Source: PWND01 sp964601515
Lineage (GTDB): Bacteria; Bacteroidota; Bacteroidia; Bacteroidales; UBA7960
Direction: 5' to 3'
Assembly (NCBI GenBank): GCA_964601515.1
Contig: CAZRNU010000003.1
Location: forward strand, 1 to 63,024
DNA length: 63,024 nucleotides
Part shown: in pieces, positions 44,016 through 54,175 of the stretch
Position numbering within the stretch: position 1 is the first letter of the stretch
Layout of the letters: each line of letters starts with the position of its first letter
The notes under the pieces: generated by a model
Databases searched by the model: none
Seen by the model: the letters and a program-made list of their open reading frames with translations, nothing else
What the model was told of the DNA's origin: nothing
Position numbers and translations under genes: made by a program

Positions 44016-44435
44016 TTATGAAATAATAATGCTTTTTTGAAGATTGACTTTTTCTGCTTCAAGTTTTGGAATTATAACTTTTAGAATTCCATTTTCATAA
44101 CTTGCTTCAATATTTTCGGAATTTGTTTCTTTTGGTATAACAAATGACCTTGTAAATGGTTCAGGATGAAACTCTTGCCTGATATATGTTTCGCTATTTT
44201 CATTTTTTGCTTCATAAGATATTTTTAAAATACTGTTTTCCAATGATATATCAATATCTTTTTTTTCAACACCGGGAAAAGCTAATTGTATTTCGTAGCT
44301 TTTTTCTTTTTCGAGAATGTTTGTTGAAGGAATGCATCCGCAATTTTTATCAAAAGAAGCAGCATTCTCATTTTCAAAATAATTATCAAAAAATCTGTTT
44401 ATTAAAGGCCTTTGATGCCATCTGATTATAGTCAT
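44016..44435 (-). CDS. Small heat shock protein, Hsp20 family
   Basis: 139 residues if started at the ATG at 44435 (MTIIRWHQRPL); an earlier in-frame ATG at 44450 adds five residues. The later start is preferred because GGAGG lies 8 nt before it, an unusually good Shine-Dalgarno for this phylum. The alpha-crystallin domain spans about 35-130: ILEKEKSYEIQLAFPGVEKKDIDISLENSILKISYEAK, EFHPEPFTRSFVIPKE and the signature ASYENGILKVIIPK. ATP-independent holdase chaperone. It has its own terminator. No CIRCE or clear heat-shock operator was seen. Confidence 0.92.
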   Translation of the reverse strand: MTIIRWHQRPLINRFFDNYFENENAASFDKNCGCIPSTNILEKEKSYEIQLAFPGVEKKDIDISLENSILKISYEAKNENSETYIRQEFHPEPFTRSFVIPKETNSENIEASYENGILKVIIPKLEAEKVNLQKSIIIS

Positions 44436-44614
44436 AGTTTTGTCCTCCATTTTTTAAGTTTCTTATCTCAACTCAAAATAAATACCACATCTAAAAACCT
44501 GACAAAACCCGACAAAAACTGTCAATATGGCAGTGCTAAAAAGGAGTGAATTTTTTTGTAAATCATCAATAACTAAGAGATAATAACTACTTTCGCAATT
44601 GCAAAACACTTTAT

Positions 44615-45703
44615 ATGCAACAACACAAAGTACTTTCTTTATTCGGCATTAAAAGAATTATATTCCCCATAGTTATTGGGTTGGGAGTAGCTGTTTATTT
44701 GTTTATAAGCAGTTTTGATGCTGATGCTTTTGCTAATGTAAAATGGGTTGGACAATCTTATTTCTATATTGTTCTTGCGTTGTGTCTTATGGTAGTAAGA
44801 GATTTAGCGTACATGTATAGAATTAGAGTTCTTACAGACGGGCAGCTGTCATGGGGAAAAAGCTTTGAAGTGATTATGATGTGGGAATTTGGTTCAGCCG
44901 TTACTCCTTCAATAATCGGAGGCTCTGCAGTTGCTCTGTATATCCTTAAAAAGGAAGGAATAAATATGGGAAGAACCACTGCTATTGTTTTTATTACTGC
45001 TTTTTTGGATGAATTGTTTTATATATTAATGGTTCCAATTATTGTACTGATAGTTGGAACTCAAAGTCTTTTTGTTTCGCAAGAGGGAGCATACGTTTTG
45101 TATAATACAAAATTTGGAACTCAGGGAATTTTCTTAATTGGATATTTTTTGATAGTAATTCTAACAAGCATTATTGTAATTGGAATATTCATTAAACCGG
45201 AAGGTGTAAAGAAGTTCCTAATTGGCGTTTGTTCTCTTCCATATCTTAAACGTTATAAAGAAAAAGCGGCCCAAACCGGTAATGAACTTATAATTACATC
45301 TAAAGAAATGAAAGGGAAACCATTTTCATTCTGGATGAAAGCATTTGCCGGCACATTCTTCTCATGGACAGCCAGATACTGGGTTGTAAACTGTATTATT
45401 TTAGCATTTGGCTTTTCCGGAGATCAGTTTTTGATATATGCACGCCAATTAGTAATGTGTGTAATACTTCTTATTAGTCCAACTCCCGGAGGAACAGGCT
45501 TAGCAGAAGTTGTTTTTAGCGGATTCTTAGGCGATTTTATTTCTCCCGGACTTACACCTGCTCTTAGCTTTTTATGGAGAATAATCTCTTATTATCCATA
45601 CTTATTGATAGGTATAATTATAATGCCTCACTGGTTAAATAGGGTTAATAAGCATAAAAAAGATGATGAAAAATCTGAATATGATATGATAAAACCAATA
45701 TAA
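44615..45703 (+). CDS. Lysylphosphatidylglycerol synthase TM-region/flippase-like membrane protein
   Basis: 362 residues with about eight membrane helices. The pattern WEFGSAVTPSIIGGSAVALYILKKEGINMGRTTAIVF and LISPTPGGTGLAEVVFSGFLG matches the UPF0104 / LPG_synthase_TM family. There is no C-terminal aminoacyl-transferase domain, so it is the membrane part only; such proteins may move lipids or lipid-linked molecules. It is followed 86 bp later by a PLD-family (cardiolipin synthase-like) gene on the same strand, consistent with a membrane-lipid role. Confidence 0.82.
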   Translation: MQQHKVLSLFGIKRIIFPIVIGLGVAVYLFISSFDADAFANVKWVGQSYFYIVLALCLMVVRDLAYMYRIRVLTDGQLSWGKSFEVIMMWEFGSAVTPSIIGGSAVALYILKKEGINMGRTTAIVFITAFLDELFYILMVPIIVLIVGTQSLFVSQEGAYVLYNTKFGTQGIFLIGYFLIVILTSIIVIGIFIKPEGVKKFLIGVCSLPYLKRYKEKAAQTGNELIITSKEMKGKPFSFWMKAFAGTFFSWTARYWVVNCIILAFGFSGDQFLIYARQLVMCVILLISPTPGGTGLAEVVFSGFLGDFISPGLTPALSFLWRIISYYPYLLIGIIIMPHWLNRVNKHKKDDEKSEYDMIKPI

Positions 45704-45789
45704 ATTGGGGCAAAATATTATTTGTAGTTTGCAAAATTGTTTATTTAAAGAGTTTTATTTATAACTTTGAGTCTGTTTTCGTAAGCCTT

Positions 45790-46872
45790 ATGAATAAACG
45801 CATTGAAGATCCGCTACAAATTAAAATGATGTCAGATCCGTTTAAATACTATTCTGCCATCATAAAAGACATTCAGGAAGCTCAGAAATATATATATATT
45901 GAATTGTATCGTTTTACAAGTGATCCTATCGGCGTCAGATTCAGAGATAATCTTGTAAGAAAAGCAAAGGAGGGAGTAAAAGTTAAACTTCTTATTGACT
46001 CTTGGGCTGCTTCTTCTACATACAGTTTTTTCAGCGAACTAGTTGAGGCCGGTGGGGAATTGAAATTCTTCAAAAAAGTAAGATTAAGTTGGGATACGTT
46101 CACAAAAAACCACAGAAGGGATCACAGAAAGATTTTCGTATTTGATGATCAAATTACTTACATAGGGTCCGGTAATATAGCAGGATATTCTCTTAATTGG
46201 AGAGAGTCTATGTTTAGAATAAAAGGAGGAATAGCAAAGAAATTCAAAGAGATAATAGACCAAAATTTTGAAATCTATAAAAAATTCTTCTACGATAAGA
46301 TTGAATACACAAAAAGTATTAAGTATAAAGATTATGAAATATTAAGAGATGTTCCTTCAATTATTTATCAGCCGATACAAAGAAAACTATTATCCTTAAT
46401 AAACGAAGCAAAAAAAGAAATCTTAATTGAAACACCTTACTTTTTGCCGGGAAGTAACTTGAGAAAAGCTCTAATGGAGGCTTCTTCCAGAGGAGTAAAA
46501 GTAAAAGTTGTCATCCCCAAAAAGTCGGATGTAAGCATTATGGATATACTATCCAGCAGATATTTCGGAGAACTTTCAAAACAAAACATAAAGATTTATT
46601 TTTATCTGCCTCAGGCTCTACATGCAAAGCTTTTTATGGTAGATAGAGAAGTTTTTGTTATTGGATCTGCTAACTTTGATTATAGAAGCTTCAGATACCA
46701 ACATGAAATATGTTTGTTGGGCAAAAATAAATCATTAATTAGGCAGATAATAAATCATTCTAATGAAACGCTAAAAGACTCAGAACCATTTGATTATAAT
46801 AAATGGCTTAATCGCCCGATGATACAAAGGTTTTTCGAAAGATTGCTTGTACCATTCAGACATTTCTTCTAA
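45790..46872 (+). CDS. Phospholipase D-family protein (cardiolipin synthase-like)
   Basis: 360 residues with two HKD motifs: DHRKIFVFDDQITYIGSGNIA and HAKLFMVDREVFVIGSANFDYRSF. No N-terminal membrane helices, so it resembles the soluble ClsB-type synthases rather than ClsA. It would transfer a phosphatidyl group between lipids to make cardiolipin; other PLD-type activities are possible. It lies downstream of the flippase-like gene on the same strand and is convergent with the NlpC/P60 gene, 2 bp apart at the stops. Confidence 0.88.
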   Translation: MNKRIEDPLQIKMMSDPFKYYSAIIKDIQEAQKYIYIELYRFTSDPIGVRFRDNLVRKAKEGVKVKLLIDSWAASSTYSFFSELVEAGGELKFFKKVRLSWDTFTKNHRRDHRKIFVFDDQITYIGSGNIAGYSLNWRESMFRIKGGIAKKFKEIIDQNFEIYKKFFYDKIEYTKSIKYKDYEILRDVPSIIYQPIQRKLLSLINEAKKEILIETPYFLPGSNLRKALMEASSRGVKVKVVIPKKSDVSIMDILSSRYFGELSKQNIKIYFYLPQALHAKLFMVDREVFVIGSANFDYRSFRYQHEICLLGKNKSLIRQIINHSNETLKDSEPFDYNKWLNRPMIQRFFERLLVPFRHFF

Positions 46873-46874
46873 AA

Positions 46875-47453
46875 TTATCTCAAAACTCTTCCTCCAAAAG
46901 CAAATCGGTCAGCATAATATTTTTGATCGAGATTATCAACAACAACGCCTCTTGAACTACTGGCGTGCGCAAAATAGTTGTTGCTGATGTATATACCAAC
47001 GTGTGAAATATTGCGTCCGGAAATTCTAAAAAAAACAAGATCGGCTTCTTTTAGGCTTTGCTTACTGTTAATCTTTCTTCCATTTTTTACCTGATCTGAA
47101 GTACTTCTATCCAAATCTATATTATAAACAGACTTAAACACTTCCTTAACAAATCCTGAACAATCTGCACCACTCTTTGAATTTCCTCCATATTTATAGG
47201 GGGTTCCAAGCCATGAAACTATTTCGGCCAGCAATCGCTTGTCTTCTTTTCCATTAAGAGAATAACCCAGTTTACGAGAAAATTCAGCGTAATCACTTGA
47301 AGCTGTTTCTTTTAGATAAAGCTCAAAATTTTCTGTAACTCTGTCCTTTTTTGTTGATTTTCGGGAAGTTCTGCAGCTGCTGAAAACAAATATAAAACAT
47401 AGAAATGCTAAAAAAATTAACCTGAATAGAATTTTTTTATTTGCTGTTTTCAT
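46875..47453 (-). CDS. NlpC/P60 family lipoprotein (cell-wall peptidase)
   Basis: 192 residues. Lipoprotein signal with lipobox cysteine C27 (IFVFSSC). NlpC/P60 catalytic domain from about 75 to the end: WLGTPYKYGG, nucleophile C98 (GADCSGFVKEVF), H151 (ISHVGIYIS) and H163 (YFAHASS). It cleaves peptidoglycan stem peptides on the outer side of the inner membrane or the inner face of the outer membrane. The -7 word TATTTTTG (47458-47465, minus) ends just before the ATG, so the leader may be very short. Confidence 0.92.
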   Translation of the reverse strand: MKTANKKILFRLIFLAFLCFIFVFSSCRTSRKSTKKDRVTENFELYLKETASSDYAEFSRKLGYSLNGKEDKRLLAEIVSWLGTPYKYGGNSKSGADCSGFVKEVFKSVYNIDLDRSTSDQVKNGRKINSKQSLKEADLVFFRISGRNISHVGIYISNNYFAHASSSRGVVVDNLDQKYYADRFAFGGRVLR

Positions 47454-47607
47454 GTTGCAAAAATATGAAAAAACAAGGGTTTAGATTGAAGTTTAAATAT
47501 TAAATGAATTTTTTATTAACAATTATGGGTATAATAAAATAAAATGGGAGTGAATACATAATATGTTTTATTTTTACTGCTATGTTTAATCTAAAAAATT
47601 ATTGACT

Positions 47608-50600
47608 ATGAAAAGAATTTGCCTATTGTTGTGCTTAGTTGCACTTTTTATCTCTGCCAAATCTCAAAATATTCTGGTTTTGGATGATCCTTGTGGAGTT
47701 GAGAATACTCCATATATTGAAGCTCTGCAAAATCTAGAGCTGCCTTACCAGGTTGCTAACCTTGGGAATATTGAAACACTATTATTAGAGGAGTCTTGGA
47801 GTCTTGTAATTTTTTCGGAATATAGCAATGATTTTAATGTTTCCATCCTTAATTCACTTAATGATTATTTAGAAAGTGGTGGTAAACTTATTTTTTCAAC
47901 TTGGACTTTAGAAAGTGGAAATGATTTATTTGAAAATATGGGAGTGGAAATCATTAACAATTTCGCTACCCCAAAGGATATTTATGATTGGTCTTCCAGC
48001 CTATTGTTTTCGTTGCCAAACGGGGTCTCAGACGTTCTTACTCCCACTTTAGACCCTTGTTATACAGACGGCTATTTTATTAATCCGAAAAATGGCGCAA
48101 CAGTAATCGCTGGATATGAGTATGAAGAAACTACAGAAAATTATGGGGCTATTGTTATTAATGCTGCTGAAACATCTATTTTTATGGGTCAGGTTCCTTA
48201 TGTATGGACAAATGAGATTATTGTTCCGTTTTTGGAAAATCAAATTTTTTACCTTTTGTTTTCTAATACTTTAACATGGACCGGCGCTGAAAGCAGTGAA
48301 TGGTTTAATGCTAATAACTGGATAGATAATCACGGACTAAATGCCGAGCCTGGTGAAGAAGTAGTGTGTATAATTCCTTCTGTTCCAAGCGGAAACCCTG
48401 ATGTTTTTCCAATTATTAATCAAAATGGGGCTTCATGTAATTCTATTATAATAGAGGAGGAAGCAAGTATTACAATTAATCACAATTTTGACCTCACTGT
48501 TTATACGTCGATTAGAAACAAAAGTAATATTAATACAGGTGAAGGAAAAGTTATATTAAAAGGTGTAAATGCTTCAGGGAACATAACAAACCTTGAAATA
48601 GATACTGAAACTGCTTGTTCAATAGGTGGTACAACATTTATTGAAAACCTTCATATTAAGGGAGGAAATGTGAAATTGAACAATACATTTCTTCATGTTT
48701 CTCAATCTCTTACAGGATTATTAGAAAATATTTCCACTACAAATAAAACCAAGCTGTCTTTGGATTTCAGCTTTGATATTCCCCAAAACATAAGTAATCT
48801 TCATACACTAATAATTGAGGGAAGCGCAAATATGAACGGAGATTTGTCTGTTTTTTACGAAATCAATATTGATGGTACGCTTTCTGTTAATAGTAATTTA
48901 TTATCAGTAGGCGGATTGTTAAATACCCAGCTAATAACTTATAACACGTCCAGCCTGACAATCTTTGACTCAAAATTGTTTGAAGAAAAAATAGAAAGGG
49001 TGGGTGTTAATTTTAAAAACGGCACCAAGAGGAAAAACAATGATGGGTCTCTATCAATAGACCCAAATTATATTACTAAGTCAACTTTTAAAGCGGCTCC
49101 AAGCCTTACAATACCTCCTCTTACATTAAATAATTTTAAAATTAACAGAAACAATCAAATTGAATTTCTTGCCGGAGAATATGTTTTTAATAATTTTGAA
49201 ATCTACACTGGACAAATAATTGGAGATAATCAAACTCAACTTGTAATTAATCAAAACTTTAACAATTTTGATAGTTTTTCTGGAGTTGGAGATGTGCTTT
49301 TCACTTCTGATTCTGATAGCGAGTTGGCTTTGTATTTTTATGAAAATGAAACAGGCGGTTTGCAAGAACCCGTTTATTTTACAGATTATTATTATAATGA
49401 AGGGGGGTTTTTATTCGTAGTAAACGAAGCACTAACCTTAAAATCTTTTAAAATTTTCGCTGAAAATACCGGAAATATATCTGTTGGAATTTACGACGAA
49501 GAGTTCAATGAAACCTTTTATGAAGAACAATATACTATAACGGAAACAGGGGAACAAAGGCTCGAAATTGAAAACTATTATCTGGAACCCGGCATATATA
49601 TTTTATGGTGGTCGGGTGTTAGCTTACAATATGACTATGATGATGATGAAACTACTAGTTTTTTCCCGATTATTGTAGGAAATAATTATATAGAAATTTT
49701 GAATGACGGTTGGGATTGGCCTTATGAATATATGTCTTTGTATGATTGGGAATATGAGATTGAAAAAAATGGAAACAATAACTTTAAAAATTTAATAAAT
49801 GCAAAGCCGGAAGAAAATACATTAAATTTTAAAGATATAATTCTGATAGAAGAATCTTTTAAAAATATTTCCGGTTCAGTTGCCGGAGAATCAATTGATT
49901 ATGCACCGGAAGCTTTTCTTGTATACTCAAATTCAGGAAATATTATGGCTTCTTCAGTTGAGTTTAGCAATAATAATAATTTGACAATTGATGGTGAAGG
50001 AAAAGTTTATCTAAACGAAAACAAAACTCTGGCTAATGTATTGGAATTAAATAATGGAATTCTGGTGTTAAATGATGCTGAACTACTGCTTGGTCCTAAT
50101 GTTGATATTATGGGAGGAGCCATAAACTCTATGGTTGCTACTCAGGGAACAGGAAAATTTTCAAGAATAATCCCAAGTAATGGTGAATACTTCTTCCCGA
50201 TTGGAAATATTGGTGATTTGAATACTTTTGCCCCTGCCAATATAAATATATCGAATATGGTTAGAGCCTTAGAACAAATTATTAGCGTTAGAACAGCAGA
50301 TGAAAAACATCCGGAAAATTATTCTGAAGATCATTTTCTAAACAGATATTGGATTGTTGAAGATAATAATATGGCAAGCTATGATGCGGATATCCAATTA
50401 TATTACGACACCAACGATTTAAACGGTCTTTCTGTTTGGATGAATGCTGTTTCATGGGATGGTGTTGCTAATGAATGGATTGTTTCAGGAACAGTTAATT
50501 CAGAATCATTGAATTATACTCTTACAGAATCTGAAATCAACAATGCCTATACAACCATTTCGAAAGAAACTAATTTGGTCGAAATTTATGTCACCGAGGG

Positions 50601-51570
50601 TGTATCTGAAGAAAATTTCGAAAATGCACTTGTTATTTTGTCAGATGGTGAGAATGAAGTATCTTCTTTTACAAATGAAGCCGGATACGCATCATTCAAT
50701 GTTGTTACAGGAACTTATGGTATTACTGTTTCTGCAGAATGTTATGAAGATGTTGTTGTTGAAAATCTGGAAATATCTGAATATTTCTCTGCTAATTATG
50801 AATTATTTTTAACATTCTACCTAAATCCGGTTGCTTTCGCAGGAGATGACAATACAGTTTGCGGCAACGAATATACTTTATTGGCAATTGATCCTGATCC
50901 ACTTGTGGGAACATGGTCGGTGGTTAGTGGCTCTGCAACAATTGAAAACCCAAGCAGTCCGAACTCATTAGTAACTGCAACTGCTTTTGGAACAGTAACA
51001 CTCAAATGGACAGTAACGGAAGGTGTTTGTGAGGACGAAGATTTGGTGTCAATTACATTTAAAGAAATTCCTGTTGCTGATTTTGATTATGTAAAAAATA
51101 ATCTGCAAGTTACTTTCACAAACACCTCACAAAACGCAAATTCATATACATGGGACTTTGGTGATGAATCAGACACTTCCGACGAAGTAAACCCTGTTCA
51201 TGTTTATGCACAAGCAGGAGGCTATACCGTTACTCTAACAGCCTCAAAAGAAGGTTGTTCGGATGAGTATTCGGAATTAATTAATGTTACTTATGTGAAT
51301 GTTGTGGATGCGATTAATTCAAATATTGCATTATATCCTAATCCTACTTCAGGCAAGATTAAAATTGATTTCTCAGAATTTTCATTAAGTGAACAAATAA
51401 AATCTGTTGAAATTACTGACATTTCAGGAAAAATGATTCAAAAACTGGAATATATTGATCTCTATGCCTCAGAAATAGAACTTGATTTAAGTGGGTTGTC
51501 TGCTAATGTTTATATATTAAAAGTTTATGCCGGAGAAAAAGTGCTGCATCAAAAAATTATCAAGAATTAA
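47608..51570 (+). CDS. Large T9SS surface protein with GATase-like N-terminal region and PKD domain
   Basis: 1,320 residues from the ATG at 47608; a TTG two codons earlier is less likely. Signal peptide (KRICLLLCLVALFISAKSQ). The first 210 residues look like an alpha/beta GATase1/ThuA-type domain (NILVLDDPCG ... LNDYLESGGKLIFSTWTLESG). A region beginning TLTWTGAESSEWFNANNWI and long beta-solenoid-like stretches follow. A carboxypeptidase-regulatory-like domain lies at about 995-1070 (FENALVILSDGENEVSSFTNEAGYASF). A PKD domain lies at about 1170-1240 (SYTWDFGDESDTSDEVNPVHVY). It ends in a T9SS sorting domain (IALYPNPTSGKIKID ... VEITDISGKMIQ ... VYILKVYAGEKVLHQKIIKN). Probable surface adhesin or structural protein. 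Confidence 0.85.
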   Translation: MKRICLLLCLVALFISAKSQNILVLDDPCGVENTPYIEALQNLELPYQVANLGNIETLLLEESWSLVIFSEYSNDFNVSILNSLNDYLESGGKLIFSTWTLESGNDLFENMGVEIINNFATPKDIYDWSSSLLFSLPNGVSDVLTPTLDPCYTDGYFINPKNGATVIAGYEYEETTENYGAIVINAAETSIFMGQVPYVWTNEIIVPFLENQIFYLLFSNTLTWTGAESSEWFNANNWIDNHGLNAEPGEEVVCIIPSVPSGNPDVFPIINQNGASCNSIIIEEEASITINHNFDLTVYTSIRNKSNINTGEGKVILKGVNASGNITNLEIDTETACSIGGTTFIENLHIKGGNVKLNNTFLHVSQSLTGLLENISTTNKTKLSLDFSFDIPQNISNLHTLIIEGSANMNGDLSVFYEINIDGTLSVNSNLLSVGGLLNTQLITYNTSSLTIFDSKLFEEKIERVGVNFKNGTKRKNNDGSLSIDPNYITKSTFKAAPSLTIPPLTLNNFKINRNNQIEFLAGEYVFNNFEIYTGQIIGDNQTQLVINQNFNNFDSFSGVGDVLFTSDSDSELALYFYENETGGLQEPVYFTDYYYNEGGFLFVVNEALTLKSFKIFAENTGNISVGIYDEEFNETFYEEQYTITETGEQRLEIENYYLEPGIYILWWSGVSLQYDYDDDETTSFFPIIVGNNYIEILNDGWDWPYEYMSLYDWEYEIEKNGNNNFKNLINAKPEENTLNFKDIILIEESFKNISGSVAGESIDYAPEAFLVYSNSGNIMASSVEFSNNNNLTIDGEGKVYLNENKTLANVLELNNGILVLNDAELLLGPNVDIMGGAINSMVATQGTGKFSRIIPSNGEYFFPIGNIGDLNTFAPANINISNMVRALEQIISVRTADEKHPENYSEDHFLNRYWIVEDNNMASYDADIQLYYDTNDLNGLSVWMNAVSWDGVANEWIVSGTVNSESLNYTLTESEINNAYTTISKETNLVEIYVTEGVSEENFENALVILSDGENEVSSFTNEAGYASFNVVTGTYGITVSAECYEDVVVENLEISEYFSANYELFLTFYLNPVAFAGDDNTVCGNEYTLLAIDPDPLVGTWSVVSGSATIENPSSPNSLVTATAFGTVTLKWTVTEGVCEDEDLVSITFKEIPVADFDYVKNNLQVTFTNTSQNANSYTWDFGDESDTSDEVNPVHVYAQAGGYTVTLTASKEGCSDEYSELINVTYVNVVDAINSNIALYPNPTSGKIKIDFSEFSLSEQIKSVEITDISGKMIQKLEYIDLYASEIELDLSGLSANVYILKVYAGEKVLHQKIIKN

Positions 51571-51622
51571 GGGCATTATACTTTTTTAATTATTGATTGT
51601 GCTTTATTATAAGTTTTTTATG

Positions 51623-51630
51623 TATGTTTG
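51623..51630 (+). promoter_or_regulatory. -7 promoter box of glnA
   Basis: TATGTTTG fits TAnnTTTG, with a TTG at 51597-51599 at a 23-bp spacing. The start point lies about 28 nt before the glnA ATG at 51665. Confidence 0.5.
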
Positions 51631-51664
51631 ACTGCAAAATCAAGCATACATAAAAAACTTTGTC

Positions 51665-53167
51665 ATGAGCGATAAATTCAAACTAAATCCGAATCCGCTG
51701 GTTAAATATCTTCAAAAGCCGGCAAGTGAGTTTACAAAAGCAGATATAATCCGCTATATTGAAGACCATGAAATTGAACTGCTTAACTTTCGTTATGTTG
51801 GTGGAGATGGTCGTTTAAAAACACTAAATTTCGTTATTCAAGGTAAAGAACATCTTGAAAATGTGCTTTCTACAGGAGAGAGAGTTGACGGTAGCAGTCT
51901 TTTTAATTTTCTTGAAGCAGGTTCCAGCGACCTGTATGTTGTTCCAAGATTTAAAACTGCATTTCTTAATCCTTTTTCAGAAATTCCATGTATTGATATT
52001 CTTTGTTCTTACTACGATAAAGAAGGAAAACCTCTTGAAAGTTCTCCTGAAAATATTATGAGGAAAGCTCATCAGTCTCTTGTTGATAAAACGGGCTATA
52101 GCCTTGAAGTTATGGGAGAGATTGAATATTATGTAATTAGCGATAAGAATGAGCTCTTTAAAGCTACCGATCAAAAAGGTTATCACGAATCAGAGCCTTT
52201 TGTAAAATGGGAGCAACTTCGTGTTGATGCAATGATGGCAATGGCACAAACTGGAGCAAACATCAAATATTCTCACTCTGAAGTTGGAAATTTTGCCGAC
52301 GACGAACACGAGTATGAACAAAATGAAATTGAATTTTTACCAACCAATGTTGAAGACGCTGCAGATCAACTAATTATAGCAAAATGGATTTTGAGGCATG
52401 TTGCATATCAGTATGGAGTTACAGTAAGTTTTGCCCCTAAAATCACGGCAGGTAAAGCCGGTAGCGGTATGCATTTTCATATGCGCCCTATGAAAGATGG
52501 TAAAAACGTTACTCTTGAAAATGGAAAGATAAGCGATGTTTCTAAAAAGGTAATTGCAGGAATTCTTGATATTGCACCTGCATTATCAGCATTTGGAAAC
52601 ACCATCCCAACAAGTTATTTCAGACTTGTACCTCATCAGGAAGCTCCTACAAATGTATGCTGGGGAGAAAGAAATCGCTCTGCTTTAATCAGAGTTCCAC
52701 TGGGTTGGGTTGGAGCAAGCGATATGATTAAGTGCGCAAACCCACTGGAATCCCCGACAAATAAAGATTTTAGCGACAAGCAAACCTTTGAGTTTCGTTG
52801 CCCCGACGGTTCTGCTGACGTTTACCTTATGATTGCAGGACTTTGTGTGGGCGCCAGACATGGTTTCGAAATGCCTAACGGACTCGATTTTGCACAGCAA
52901 ACATTCATAGATGTTAATATTTTTGACGATAAGCATAAATCAAGACAAGAAAAGTTAGGTCAATTACCCTATTCTTGCAAAAAAGCTGCGGAATATCTGA
53001 AAGAAAAAGCAGAAGTGTTTAAACAGCATGGTGTTTTTACGGACAGCCTGATAGAAGGAACAGCGAAAAAACTTCTCGACTTTAATGATGAAAACCTTAG
53101 AGAAAAGATTTCCTGCAACAGGGAAGAAACAATGAAACTAGTTAGAAGATACTTACATTGCGGATAA
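51665..53167 (+). CDS. glnA: Glutamine synthetase
   Basis: 500 residues. The beta-grasp N-terminal domain is followed by the catalytic barrel: GERVDGSSLFNFLEAGSSDLYVVPRFKTAFLNPF, MGEIEYYV (metal-binding Glu), KAGSGMHFHM, ERNRSALIRVP and FEFRCPDGSADVYLM. It makes glutamine from glutamate, ammonia and ATP. I do not see the adenylylated-tyrosine motif typical of GSI-beta, suggesting no regulation by AMP addition. A single gene with its own promoter. The next gene leftward is convergent. Confidence 0.94.
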   Translation: MSDKFKLNPNPLVKYLQKPASEFTKADIIRYIEDHEIELLNFRYVGGDGRLKTLNFVIQGKEHLENVLSTGERVDGSSLFNFLEAGSSDLYVVPRFKTAFLNPFSEIPCIDILCSYYDKEGKPLESSPENIMRKAHQSLVDKTGYSLEVMGEIEYYVISDKNELFKATDQKGYHESEPFVKWEQLRVDAMMAMAQTGANIKYSHSEVGNFADDEHEYEQNEIEFLPTNVEDAADQLIIAKWILRHVAYQYGVTVSFAPKITAGKAGSGMHFHMRPMKDGKNVTLENGKISDVSKKVIAGILDIAPALSAFGNTIPTSYFRLVPHQEAPTNVCWGERNRSALIRVPLGWVGASDMIKCANPLESPTNKDFSDKQTFEFRCPDGSADVYLMIAGLCVGARHGFEMPNGLDFAQQTFIDVNIFDDKHKSRQEKLGQLPYSCKKAAEYLKEKAEVFKQHGVFTDSLIEGTAKKLLDFNDENLREKISCNREETMKLVRRYLHCG

Positions 53168-53206
53168 TCACCCAATTGATTATTTTGCAGAATTTCAATG
53201 TATTAA

Positions 53207-54169
53207 TTATCTGATTTTCTCCCACTTAACATGCCGGGGTTTTTTAGGCCAAAAGAAGAAAAACCCCAGCATTGTTGTTATATCACGCAAAAAATAATAG
53301 GGGATTCTGGCGAAAAACTCGTATAATGGTCGGTTTTTCTGTATTGCTGATTTTAAAAATGTTGCAATAAGATATCCCAATAAAACGTATATATTGTCGG
53401 ATGCAAAGGAAAGCAATAGGCAGAATATCAAGCATATAAGTGTATATTCCCTCCCAATAATTATAGGCCACATATATTTATCAAAAAAATGCCTTCTGTA
53501 AAGTAAACTCCTTGCATACAATTGAGTGCGATTGAAAATCATTTTCCACAAACGCCTGGGATGATGATATAAAACGGTATAATGGGTTGATACAATCTCT
53601 TCAAGGTATTTTATTCTAACTCCCTTATTCTTAAGCCTTAAGGTTAAATCATAATCTTCGCCTCCGGGTTTTTTGAAAGTCTCTTCAAAACCACCCACTG
53701 AATCAAATGTTTTCTTTTCAATTAAAAACCAACCGGTTGCCGTTTTGAAAGCACTGTTTGTTAAATCATATTTTTTTCGAAAAGTCTTTCCGGTTTTTTC
53801 ATCAAAATAGCTGTTATAATGAGGCCCGGTGAAGAACACCCCCTCTTTTTTGACGTAATGCTCAACAGCCATTTTAAGAAAAACCGGATTGATAACATTA
53901 TCACCGTCAACAAAAAACAACAACTCGTTTTTCGCTAACTTTGCACCCAGATTTCTGCCCGAGGCCGGACTTTGTCCCTTGTAAATATTGTAAATAGATA
54001 TTTCAGGAAACTGCCTTACAAGGTCAATTGTATTGTCAGAAGAGTTTGAATCAACATAAATGATTTCATATTTGGCAATTCCTGCAAAGCGAATAGCTTC
54101 ATAAACGCCATTTATGCATTTTTCAATGTGACTGCTTTCGTTTTTGCCAATTATTACAAATGATAACAT
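53207..54169 (-). CDS. Family 2 glycosyltransferase (membrane-associated)
   Basis: 320 residues. GT-A fold: MLSFVIIGKNESSHIEKCINGV, YVDSNSSDNTIDLV, ASGRNLGAKLAKNELLFFVDGDNVI (DxD region) and GGFEETFKKPGGEDYDLTLRLK. C-terminal hydrophobic segments (about 235-275) suggest membrane association. It is the last gene of the leftward glycan cluster, 6 bp from the previous GT2 gene. Confidence 0.88.
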   Translation of the reverse strand: MLSFVIIGKNESSHIEKCINGVYEAIRFAGIAKYEIIYVDSNSSDNTIDLVRQFPEISIYNIYKGQSPASGRNLGAKLAKNELLFFVDGDNVINPVFLKMAVEHYVKKEGVFFTGPHYNSYFDEKTGKTFRKKYDLTNSAFKTATGWFLIEKKTFDSVGGFEETFKKPGGEDYDLTLRLKNKGVRIKYLEEIVSTHYTVLYHHPRRLWKMIFNRTQLYARSLLYRRHFFDKYMWPIIIGREYTLICLIFCLLLSFASDNIYVLLGYLIATFLKSAIQKNRPLYEFFARIPYYFLRDITTMLGFFFFWPKKPRHVKWEKIR

Positions 54170-54175
54170 AACAAA

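Noticed and set aside
44016..44435. CIRCE or other heat-shock operator at hsp20
   Set aside because: No TTAGCACTC-type inverted repeat is visible in the upstream region.
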